Part shown: piece after piece, positions 18,685 to 25,537 of the stretch
Numbering within the stretch: the first letter of the stretch is position 1
How the letters are laid out: every line of letters begins with the position of its first letter
NCBI GenBank assembly: GCA_020850535.1
Contig: JADZEM010000081.1
Span: 1 to 58,820 of the forward strand
Source of the DNA: Chloroflexota bacterium
Lineage (GTDB): Bacteria; Chloroflexota; UBA6077; JACCZL01
Length of the DNA stretch: 58,820 nt
Reading direction: 5' to 3'
Program-made: the position numbers and the translations under genes
Notes under the pieces: generated by a model
Databases searched by the model: none
What the model saw: only the letters and a program-made list of their open reading frames with translations
Told to the model about the DNA's origin: nothing

Positions 18685-19002
18685 GCTGTTGGCCCCCGCT
18701 GCGAATCAGAGCGGCTCACTCGGGAGAGTACTGTAGCGTGGCCGAGTATGGCAGATCATCATGCTCATGGCTGGAGCGTGACGATGCTGTGCCGCCGTCG
18801 GCGCACGCTGCAAGATTGACGCCGGCAACCGGCACGATCGACAGTGCGCGCGTCCGCCCCGAGGGCCGACAGGGTGCGCGATGAAGACCGGGCGGTACTG
18901 GCCGACGGAGCGTCAGGGCCGAGCCGCCACGGACCTGGCGCGCGGGGATACCCCCTTCGACAGAATTGACGTTTTGACACAATACGCCGTGCCGCGCCCG
19001 TT
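18685..19002. other. Intergenic gap upstream of sucA
   Basis: No convincing gene is visible. The only notable feature is a short AT-richer island at about 18962-18985 (GACGTTTTGACACAATA on the plus strand), which on the minus strand could contribute to the sucA promoter. No clear -35/-10 pair was found. The gap also receives the 3' end of the neighbouring hydrolase gene. Confidence 0.4.
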
Positions 19003-19770
19003 TCAGGTGGCGATGGCGACCGTTGCACGGGAGCGCTCGGCGCAGGCCGCCACGAACGCCTCGAACAGGCGACGGCTCGGCTCGTGGGCGGGCGTCAGAT
19101 CCTCGGGGTGAAACTGGACGGCCAGGAGCCACGGATGCTCGGTGCTCTCGACCGCTTCGATGACGCCGTCCGGCGACCACGCCACGGGCGTCAGGCCACG
19201 GCCCGGCCGCTTGACCGACTGGTGATGGAAGCTGTTCACCGAGAACTCGCCGCTGCCGAAGATCGCGGCGAGGCGTGAGCTTTCCTGGACGTTGATCGGA
19301 TGGGCCAGCTCGTCGCGGAGGGCGGCGGCGCTCTGCGGATGCGCGATGCCGTGGGTCGGCAAGTCCTGGATCAGCGTGCCGCCCAGCGCCACGTTGAGCA
19401 ACTGCTGCCCTCGGCAGATGCCGAGCGTGGTCAGCTCGCGCTCGGCGGCCCAGGCTGCGAGTTGCAGCTCCAGGGCGTCGAGCGGCTCATCGGCGTTGAC
19501 GGTCGGGTGCGTCTCCTCGCCGAAGCGCGACGGGTGAACGTCCAGCCCGCCCGGGAAGAGCATACCGTCAAGCGTCGAGAAGATCCGTTCGAGCGCTTGC
19601 CGGTCCTCGATAGGTGGGATCAGGACCGGTGCGCCGCCGGCCGCCGTGATGGCGATGCCGTAGCTCTCTGGCAGGCGCACGTAGGTCCGGCCGAGCCGAT
19701 CAGTGTGGCGGCCAATCGAGATGCCGATCAGCGGGCGGCGGGCCTGGGTGTGCGTCGACAGGCTGGACAC
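19003..19770 (-). CDS. Gamma-glutamyl-gamma-aminobutyrate hydrolase family protein (class I glutamine-amidotransferase fold)
   Basis: This 255-residue peptidase C26 protein has the nucleophile elbow LGICRGQQ (C119) and the partner residues in QFHPED (H221, E223), so the Cys-His-Glu triad is intact. PGGLDVHP is the typical oxyanion-region block. PuuD-like enzymes cleave gamma-glutamyl amides, for example in putrescine breakdown, but no putrescine genes are nearby, so substrate is uncertain. The GTG start at 19770 follows GAGGAGG by five bases. It is a single-gene unit upstream of sucA on the same strand. Confidence 0.88.
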   Translation of the reverse strand: MSSLSTHTQARRPLIGISIGRHTDRLGRTYVRLPESYGIAITAAGGAPVLIPPIEDRQALERIFSTLDGMLFPGGLDVHPSRFGEETHPTVNADEPLDALELQLAAWAAERELTTLGICRGQQLLNVALGGTLIQDLPTHGIAHPQSAAALRDELAHPINVQESSRLAAIFGSGEFSVNSFHHQSVKRPGRGLTPVAWSPDGVIEAVESTEHPWLLAVQFHPEDLTPAHEPSRRLFEAFVAACAERSRATVAIAT

Positions 19771-19919
19771 GGTGGCCTCCTCAAGGTGCGGCCAATTGTA
19801 TCGGCGGTCAACGGTCAGGCGTCAGCCAGTGGTGATTGCATGATGGGCGCGTCCTGCAGCTTCGTCGGGGCTTGATGGCGATTGACGAAGCGTTGCGGTA
19901 TTCCACACGGCGTGGACGA

Positions 19920-19964
19920 CCCCTCACCCCCGGACCCGCCGCGCGGCGGGTCGGGGGTGAGGGG
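19920..19964. repeat. GC-rich palindrome
   Basis: A nearly perfect palindrome with arms starting CCCCTCACCCCCG and ending CGGGGGTGAGGGG around a GCCGC/GCGGC centre. A related CTCACCCC-type sequence appears in the coding region of the DUF5682 gene near 54440-54560. It lies within a degenerate stretch (19872-20052) that ends in TGCAATCGCCCTG, like family A elements. Confidence 0.75.
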
Positions 19965-20051
19965 CTATTGCCGCGGCACTTCGTCAATCTGCACAAACCC
20001 GCGACCGCCCGTTCACCGTGTTCGGAAACACGAGCGATTGTGCAATCGCCC

Positions 20052-20161
20052 TGTGTGTCATCCTGGCTGTGTGTCATCCTGCCTGTGTGTCATCCTGGCT
20101 GTGTGTCATCCTGGCTGTGTGTCATCCTGCCTGTGTGTCATCCTGGCTGTGTGTCATCCTG
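20052..20161. repeat. 16-bp tandem array, seven copies
   Basis: The unit TGTGTGTCATCCTGGC (or ...TGCC) repeats six times in full from 20052 and a seventh time in part. The seventh copy runs directly into the left arm of a family B hairpin, whose terminal GTCATCCTG is contained in the unit. Confidence 0.93.
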
Positions 20162-20244
20162 AACGAGCGAGCTTGCGAGCGACGTGAAGGATCTCCCAAC
20201 CGTGACGGTCAGCGGGTGAGGTCCTTCGCTACGCTCAGGATGAC
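20153..20244. repeat. Family B hairpin repeat
   Basis: The left arm starts GTCATCCTGAACGAGCG; the right arm ends GCTACGCTCAGGATGAC. The loop contains GTGACGGTCAGCGGGTGAGG, the same core as the other copies. The left outer arm is less well matched than in other members. Confidence 0.8.
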
Positions 20245-20273
20245 AACTGGGACTTGCGTGCTTTCACCGACAT

Positions 20274-20357
20274 CGTAGGTCGTAGGTCGTAGGTCGTAGG
20301 TCGTAGGTCGTAGGTCGTAGGTCGTAGGTCGTAGGTCGTAGGTCGTAGGTCGTAGGT
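20274..20357. repeat. Heptamer array CGTAGGT x12
   Basis: Twelve perfect, uninterrupted copies of CGTAGGT run from 20274 to 20357, ending about 10 bases before the 3' end of the M24-like gene at 20368. Perfect identity suggests recent expansion. Confidence 0.96.
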
Positions 20358-20367
20358 CGCTGATGGC

Positions 20368-21462
20368 TCAGGCGCGTACCAGCACGTCGGGTCGGGGCCG
20401 GCCGTCCACCTCGACGCTCGGCCAGGCCGGGTCGATGGTCAGGATCTCGATGCCGCCGCGGCTGGTGATCACCGTGTCCTCGATCTTCGCGCCCGGGAGG
20501 CTCGGGTTCCAGGCGAGCGCGGTGTTCTCGTCGATGGGCAGGCCCAGCCCTGGCAGCGCGAACGCCTCGCGCGAGAGGTAGCCGGTGGTGCCTCCCTGGT
20601 GGTGCTGCTGCTCCTGGCCGGGGTGGCCCAGCTCGGCGTAGGCGCTGACGATCACGTCGTAGACCGCGCCGGCCGTCGTGCCCGGGGTCGAAGCGGCGAA
20701 GGTCACCGCCTCGACCCGCGCGACGTGCTCGATGAGCGTCTCTTCCTCGGCGGTCGGGTTGCGGAAGTAGACGAAGCGCGTCAGATTGGCGTAGAGGCCG
20801 TGCCGCCGACCGCAGAAGACCAGCATCGCGCGGGAGCCGAGCGGCTTGCGAGTGGCCGTGGCGTGGCGGAAGTGGGGCAGGCGTTCCTCGCCGCCCACGA
20901 GGGTGAGGGTCGGCTCGATGCCGCGCCGCCAGAGCGCCTCGGCGCCGGCTCCGGCCAGCTGCCACTCGGTCCAGTCGGGCGCGGCGCGGTGAAGCACCTC
21001 GGTCATCGCCTCGGCGGCGTCCCGCCCGAGCAGACGGTAGCGGTCAAGCTCGGCTGGCAGGAGCCTGCGCTTGGCGGCCACCAACTCGCCGGGGAGCGGC
21101 ATCTCGGTCAGCAGCGGACGGTCGCTGACGACCTTGCCGCCCGCCACCACGCTATCCACGAACGCCTGCCGGGCCAGCCCGTCGTTCCACGGGGCGGCCC
21201 AGACCGGCAGGCCCAGCGGCGCCTCTTCGGCGGCCAGCCGGCCAGCCTCGATCTCGTCGGTCAGCACCCAGGCGGCGTCCGTCGTGATGAAGACCTCGCC
21301 GACACCGGTCTCGGTGGTCAGGATCACGACGTTGGAGCCGCCACAGGTGGCCCAGGCAAACCAGTCAACGCCGCGCAGGCGGGCAGCAACCGCGCCGTCC
21401 CGCTCCAGCGCCCCGCGAACGATGTCGAGCTTTGTCGCCAGCTCGGCCGAGATCCCGTTCAT
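20368..21462 (-). CDS. M24 (pita-bread) family protein with lost metal ligands
   Basis: The 364-residue protein has the two-domain layout of Xaa-Pro peptidases and creatinases: an N-terminal domain (to about 135) and a C-terminal pita-bread domain. ATG at 21462 follows GGGAG by eight bases. Of the five usual metal ligands, the two aspartates fall at MLVFCGRRHG (no Asp) and YANLTRF (Asn for Asp), and the first glutamate at LAWNPSL (Asn for Glu); a histidine (QHHQGG) and the last glutamate (KIEDTV) remain. A metal-free activity, as in creatinase, or a non-enzymatic role is therefore likely. It is a single-gene unit. Confidence 0.8.
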   Translation of the reverse strand: MNGISAELATKLDIVRGALERDGAVAARLRGVDWFAWATCGGSNVVILTTETGVGEVFITTDAAWVLTDEIEAGRLAAEEAPLGLPVWAAPWNDGLARQAFVDSVVAGGKVVSDRPLLTEMPLPGELVAAKRRLLPAELDRYRLLGRDAAEAMTEVLHRAAPDWTEWQLAGAGAEALWRRGIEPTLTLVGGEERLPHFRHATATRKPLGSRAMLVFCGRRHGLYANLTRFVYFRNPTAEEETLIEHVARVEAVTFAASTPGTTAGAVYDVIVSAYAELGHPGQEQQHHQGGTTGYLSREAFALPGLGLPIDENTALAWNPSLPGAKIEDTVITSRGGIEILTIDPAWPSVEVDGRPRPDVLVRA

Positions 21463-21599
21463 TGGTGTCGCTCCCGTTCTGTCGAGCACGCCCGCCATGC
21501 ATCAGGATGCAAGCGCCTCTCCGTAGAGGGTACGCCACGGCAGGAGCGCCCTGCTTCTCCTGTCGCGAGTGTCGCAGGGGCGTGGGGCGTGGGGCGCGG

Positions 21600-21785
21600 G
21601 GCGTCGTCGGGGCTTGAAAGCCCCGCCTACCATCCTGCAGTCGCTGCGCGACGCTCCAGTCGCACCAGTGCCGGCCGTTCCCGGCGGCCGTCGCACAGCG
21701 ACGGAGTGAGTGTAGGCGGGGTTGAAACCCCCGCCTGCGCGTTTCACGGCGTTGCGGGAACATCAACGAACGTGCAATCGCCCTG
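21600..21785. repeat. Family A MITE-like element, left end missing
   Basis: From about 21600 it carries the inner hairpin GGGGCTTGAAAGCCCC, the GACGCTCCAGTCGCACCAG core, the second hairpin region (GGGGTTGAAACCCCC) and the right terminal repeat GTGCAATCGCCCTGG ending at 21785. The left terminal repeat is replaced by a GGGCGTGG-type run. Directly repeated sequence GCGAGTGTCGCAGGG flanks it at about 21563 and 21786. Confidence 0.8.
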
Positions 21786-21811
21786 GCGAGTGTCGCAGGG
21801 ATGTGGGGCGA

Positions 21812-21945
21812 GGTGAAAGCATGCGACCCCCCATTGTCATCCTGAGCGCAGCGAAGGACCTCACCCGCTGACGCGGGCGTTGACGGTCAGCGGGTGAGAT
21901 CCTTCGCTGCGCTCAGGATGACAATGGGGGTCGCACTATTTCACC
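21812..21945. repeat. Family B hairpin with ~55-bp arms
   Basis: The usual inner element (GTCATCCTGAGC at 21836 to GCTCAGGATGAC at 21922) is embedded in a longer palindrome: outer arms GGTGAAA...TGCGACCCCC and GGGGGTCGCA...TTTCACC extend it to 21812-21945. Pairing is nearly continuous. It lies beyond the 3' end of the TPR membrane protein gene. Confidence 0.9.
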
Positions 21946-21982
21946 CGAGATCCCTGCCTGGCGCCTGACCACTGCGAGCCCC

Positions 21983-22525
21983 TCAGCGGCGCGGCGCCAG
22001 GGCGGCCACGCCGTGCAGCAGCATCGCGACGCCGGCGACGGACAGCGCGTACAGGATCACCAGCACGCCCTGGCCGTAGACCATCGCCACCAGGAAGCCG
22101 CCGACGGCGATTGACGCGCCCGACACGATGTAGACCAGGCCGCGACGGCGGTGGGCCGCCGGGTCAGTCGGCGTGGCCACCGGTTGGGCCTCAGCGCGGG
22201 CGCGGGCTTCAGCCTCCTCACGCTCGCGCTGCTGCCGAACGCGCAGCCGTTGAGCCTCGGCGCGCGCCCGCACGCTCAGATCCTGGCGGCCTTGCACCGC
22301 GTACAGCCGGCCCAGCGACTCGTACACGTCGACGTCATGGTGGCCGGCCTCGATGCAGGTCACCAGCAGTTCGACGGCCTCGTCGGGCATGCCACGCCGC
22401 TCGAAGATGCGGGCCAGCCCGATCCGCGCTGCGATTTTCTGGTCGTGCGGGCCGTCCTTGAGCACGCCGAGCCAGTGATGGGCCTCGGCCTGCTCGTTCG
22501 GAAAGCGCTGTGGCGACGATCCCAT
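21983..22525 (-). CDS. TPR-like protein with two C-terminal membrane segments
   Basis: The 180-residue protein has an N-terminal helical repeat region (HHWLGVLKDGP, ARIGLARIFERRGMPDEAVELLV, DVYESLGRLYAVQGRQDLSV) that reads as two tetratricopeptide repeats. A charged coiled segment rich in Arg, Glu and Ala (about residues 85-115) follows, then two hydrophobic helices (VYIVSGASIAVGGFLVAMVYG and VLVILYALSVAGVAMLLHGV). It starts 15 bases after the stop of the rhodanese gene and is probably the last gene of that operon. A scaffolding role is inferred; no enzymatic motif is present. Confidence 0.7.
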   Translation of the reverse strand: MGSSPQRFPNEQAEAHHWLGVLKDGPHDQKIAARIGLARIFERRGMPDEAVELLVTCIEAGHHDVDVYESLGRLYAVQGRQDLSVRARAEAQRLRVRQQREREEAEARARAEAQPVATPTDPAAHRRRGLVYIVSGASIAVGGFLVAMVYGQGVLVILYALSVAGVAMLLHGVAALAPRR

Positions 22526-22540
22526 CAGGCTGGACGCCGG

Positions 22541-24127
22541 TCAGCTCGGCGCGTACTTCTTGCCGAGCGCCTCTTCCCAGCGCAGGTATTCGACCATGTC
22601 GGCATGGCCGCGGTCGGTGCCGGCCGGCACGATGTCATCTGGTGGGTCCATGACGCCGGTCAGGCCCCGCTCGACGGGCAGTCTGGCGGCAGCCCAGGCC
22701 CGTGTGCCGCCGGCCAGCACGGCCACGTCGTGGTAGCCGAGGTCGAGCAGCGTGGCCGCCGCCAGCGTCGCATCGACGCCGTCCACGCTCGTCACCACGA
22801 TGGGCTCGGTCCAGTCTGGGATCAGCGCATCAAGGCGCGGCTCCAGCCAGCCGCGCGGCAGCCAGTGTGACCCGAGCACGTGCCCGGCCGCGAACTCGCG
22901 GCTTGTGCCGACGTGCAGCACGATGGGCGGTCCAGGGGTCTTCAGCAAGCCGGCAAGCGCCCGCGGGTCCATCGGACGAACCCGCGCCTGCGCCTCCGGC
23001 AGCCCGGCCGGGAGCTGCTCGGACGCCCCCGACTCCAGCGCTCGGCCGCTCGCCGCCCAGGCCGCGGCTCCGCCATCCAGCACCGAGACGTTCGGGAAGC
23101 CGAGCTGCCGGAGCCAGGACGCGGCGACGCCGGCCCGCGCGATGCCGTCGCAGGTCAGCACGACCGTCCCGTTCCGCACGGCGACGGCGTCGTCGCTGCG
23201 CTGCACGACCTGTCCGCCGGGAAACCACCAGAAGCCGGGGATGTGGCCCTGCTCGTACTCGGCCTGCGTGCGCACGTCGATGCAGTACAGGCTCCGACCG
23301 TCGTCGCGGGCCTGCAACTCGGTCAGTTGCTCCGGGGCCACGGTCCGCACGCCATCTTCGGCCATGATGCGGCGGGCGTAGGCCTCGGCCTGCGCGCGCG
23401 TCTCCGGGGACGGCTCGGGCAACTCCAGGCGGCGCGCGCCGGCCTCCAATTGCTGGCCGGCCAGGACCCAGCCGCTGGTGCCGTTCTTCAGCCCGACGAC
23501 GTTCTGCAGACCCATCCGCTGGAGCGTGCGCGTCCCGATGATGCCGCGGGTGCGCCCGGCGCAGTTGACGACGATCTGCGCCGTCGGGCGCTCGCGCTGG
23601 ATCTCGCCGATGCGGTACGCCAGCTCGCCGTTCGGGACGCTCCGGCCGCCAGGGATGCAGAACCGGGCGTACTCGTCGGGGGTGCGGGTGTCGAGGATGG
23701 TGAGATCGTCGCCCCGCGCGATGCGTGCGGCCAGCTCGCGCGCGTCGATGCTCGGGACGTGCTGCTGGATCTCGACCTTCTCGCCGAACTCCTTGCTGGG
23801 GACGTTCATGCCCCACTCGGTCGGGCGCTCGTCGGAGGCCCAGCCGTTCAGACCGCCATCCAGCACGGCGACGCGCGCGTATCCCAGCCGCTCCAGCGTC
23901 TTCGCTGCGAGTCGCGAGCGCAGGCCGGTGTCATCACAGAGGACGATCTGGGTCTGCCGCCCGGGCACCAGCTGACGGATGCGGTGCTCGATCAGCCGGC
24001 GTGGCAGCGCGGACGCACCGGGGATGTGGGCGCGGTTGTACTCGCCGTGCTCGCGGACGTCGAGCAGCGCAAGGGTCGAGCCGGTCTGAAGGAGGTGCTG
24101 GAGCGTGTCCGCCCCGATATCGAGCAT
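22541..24127 (-). CDS. Four-domain rhodanese (sulfurtransferase) protein
   Basis: The 528-residue protein contains four tandem rhodanese domains, at about 1-105, 120-230, 255-365 and 380-490. Active-site cysteines are present in domain 1 (LCDDTGLR, C64), domain 2 (NCAGRTRG, C189) and domain 3 (TCDGIARA, C326). Domain 4 reads VVTSVDGVDA with serine (S447) at that place, so it is probably inactive. Each domain keeps the LD.R...EY...HIPG and LDGG...W blocks. Rhodaneses move sulfane sulfur through a cysteine persulfide. It follows a cysteine-dioxygenase-like gene by about 100 bases, supporting a thiol or persulfide oxidation pathway as an inference. Confidence 0.9.
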   Translation of the reverse strand: MLDIGADTLQHLLQTGSTLALLDVREHGEYNRAHIPGASALPRRLIEHRIRQLVPGRQTQIVLCDDTGLRSRLAAKTLERLGYARVAVLDGGLNGWASDERPTEWGMNVPSKEFGEKVEIQQHVPSIDARELAARIARGDDLTILDTRTPDEYARFCIPGGRSVPNGELAYRIGEIQRERPTAQIVVNCAGRTRGIIGTRTLQRMGLQNVVGLKNGTSGWVLAGQQLEAGARRLELPEPSPETRAQAEAYARRIMAEDGVRTVAPEQLTELQARDDGRSLYCIDVRTQAEYEQGHIPGFWWFPGGQVVQRSDDAVAVRNGTVVLTCDGIARAGVAASWLRQLGFPNVSVLDGGAAAWAASGRALESGASEQLPAGLPEAQARVRPMDPRALAGLLKTPGPPIVLHVGTSREFAAGHVLGSHWLPRGWLEPRLDALIPDWTEPIVVTSVDGVDATLAAATLLDLGYHDVAVLAGGTRAWAAARLPVERGLTGVMDPPDDIVPAGTDRGHADMVEYLRWEEALGKKYAPS

Positions 24128-24231
24128 GTGCGAGTCCTCGGTGGTCGGTGCTCAGTCATCAGTGGCCTGTCACGATGTCACGGCCTGCCCCTCATCTCTG
24201 ATCACCGACAACTGAGCACTGACGACTCCTC

Positions 24232-24813
24232 TCAACAGTTATCGAACTTGCTGCTCTTGAAGTGTTGGACCTTGCCGGTCTCCAGGCTGTACTGGCAGCG
24301 GTCCAGCCCGACGAGATCCTTCCCATAGACGTGAATCTCGTAGGTTGCGCGGTCGCTGAAGTTGTCCATGGCGTGGATCTCGTCGATCTCCGGGACCAGC
24401 ACGCTGACGTCCCCAGGCTTGACCAGGGTGGTACGGTCCTTCTCCAGCCGCGCGTAGTCCGCGCGGTCGCGGTCGTCCACCCGACGGTAGCGCGTCTCCT
24501 GAATCGCGTTGCCGGCCACCCCGATCATGCCCCAGGTCATGTGATCGTGCGGACCGATGTGGTCGCCCGGCCCCCACACGACCGAGCTGACGAACAGGCC
24601 CGGCCCTCGGTAGATGGCGTAGCTGCCGTGGTTCGGCCGCCGGCCCTTGCCGGACGGCACGCGGAACTCCTCGGGAATCGCGTCAGGTGTCGTGACGAGC
24701 CGCTCCAGGTAGGCCGAGCCCTTGTCGAACAGTTTCTGCTGGTCTGGCTGCGCGTCCACGAGCTCTTGCATGTCGGCGATGAACTGGTCGAGCGTGTACG
24801 TGCTGATCGCCAT
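24232..24813 (-). CDS. Cysteine dioxygenase-like cupin (thiol dioxygenase)
   Basis: A 193-residue non-heme iron cupin. The three-histidine iron site is visible as GPHDHMTWGM (H89, H91) and DEIHAMDN (H147), and the C-terminal strand TYEIHVYGKDL matches the CDO family. These enzymes oxidise cysteine, 3-mercaptopropionate or other thiols to sulfinates with O2. Which thiol is used cannot be told. The ATG at 24813 is preceded by AAAGGAGG four bases upstream, the strongest ribosome site in this region. It is the first gene of a likely operon with the rhodanese and TPR genes. Confidence 0.85.
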   Translation of the reverse strand: MAISTYTLDQFIADMQELVDAQPDQQKLFDKGSAYLERLVTTPDAIPEEFRVPSGKGRRPNHGSYAIYRGPGLFVSSVVWGPGDHIGPHDHMTWGMIGVAGNAIQETRYRRVDDRDRADYARLEKDRTTLVKPGDVSVLVPEIDEIHAMDNFSDRATYEIHVYGKDLVGLDRCQYSLETGKVQHFKSSKFDNC

Positions 24814-24973
24814 GCGGCCTCCTTTGCGCGCAGCCTGGCTCGGTGCCGGTCCGGTGAGCGGCGGCCTCCCCAGTATATCGCTGGCCGGGGCGCAGACGGG
24901 CCTTTCCCACGAGCGCCGCCCGGCGCGCGCCAGGCGACCTCCCAGGACCGTTCCTGAAATCTCCGTGACGCGT

Positions 24974-25192
24974 CCAGGGCGATTGCCTGTTCATTGGTGT
25001 CCCTGAAGCATCATGGAACGAGCGGTCGGGGACTGAAGTCCCCGCCTACAGTCACGCCGTCGCTGCGCGACGGACGCAGGGAACGGCTGGGGCTGGCGAG
25101 CCTGGAGCGTCGCGCAGCGACTGCAGGATCGTAGGCGGGGCTTTCAAGCCCCGACGCCGCCGCACGACGCGCTCAACATACGATTGCACTGG
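24974..25192. repeat. Family A MITE-like element, copy 1 of a tandem pair
   Basis: The left terminal repeat is CCAGGGCGATTGCCTGTT; the right end is degenerate (CAACATACGATTGCACTGG). Inside are hairpins GGGGACTGAAGTCCCC and GGGGCTTTCAAGCCCC near either end and CGTCGCTGCGCGACG. No transposase is encoded. Orientation is opposite to the copies at 41777, 45845 and 46068. Confidence 0.88.
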
Positions 25193-25201
25193 TAGCAGCA
25201 T

Positions 25202-25420
25202 CAGGGCGATTGCATGTTGATTGGTGTACCCGAAGCATCATGGAACGGGCGGTCGGGGGTTGAAACCCCCGCCTACAGTCATTCCGTCGCTGCGCGACGG
25301 CCGTCGGGAACAGCCGTCGTCCGGTGAGACTGGAGCGTCGCGCAGCGACTGCAGGATCGTAGGCGGGGCTTTCAAGCCCCGACGAGGTGACACGACCACA
25401 TCAACATGCAATCGCCCTGG
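25202..25420. repeat. Family A MITE-like element, copy 2 of a tandem pair
   Basis: This is the cleanest copy: it begins CAGGGCGATTGCATGTTGAT and ends TCAACATGCAATCGCCCTGG, an almost perfect terminal inverted repeat of about 19 bases. It contains GGGGGTTGAAACCCCC and GGGGCTTTCAAGCCCC hairpins and a GACTGGAGCGTCGCGCAGC core. It lies nine bases after copy 1 and just upstream of the iron-operon promoter region. Confidence 0.92.
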
Positions 25421-25435
25421 GCGTACCCCTGGCGA

Positions 25436-25500
25436 TATTGTCTTAGATCGTACTAATATACGTCACCAGTGAATGCTTGTCTCTTGTATTAGGCCTATCG
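25436..25500 (+). promoter_or_regulatory. AT-rich candidate promoter/operator of the iron operon
   Basis: This short stretch is markedly AT-richer than its surroundings and precedes the imelysin gene by about 40 bases. It contains the inverted repeat TTAG-N6-CTAA at 25443-25456 and a second palindrome TAGGCCTA near 25490-25497. TTAG/CTAA half-sites resemble parts of DtxR/IdeR-type iron-repressor boxes, but the full 19-bp consensus is not met. No -35/-10 pair with standard spacing could be fixed. Confidence 0.4.
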
Positions 25501-25537
25501 AGAAGCTGTGCTCCATCGTCCTTCCCGGAGAGCCATC

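Noticed and set aside
16426-18819. Plus-strand 797-codon open frame opposite sucA
   Set aside because: It is a high-GC antisense shadow; the minus strand encodes an unmistakable full-length 2-oxoglutarate dehydrogenase E1.
25221-25472. Small open frame inside a family A element
   Set aside because: It only translates the repeat hairpins; similar frames appear in other copies and none has a ribosome site.
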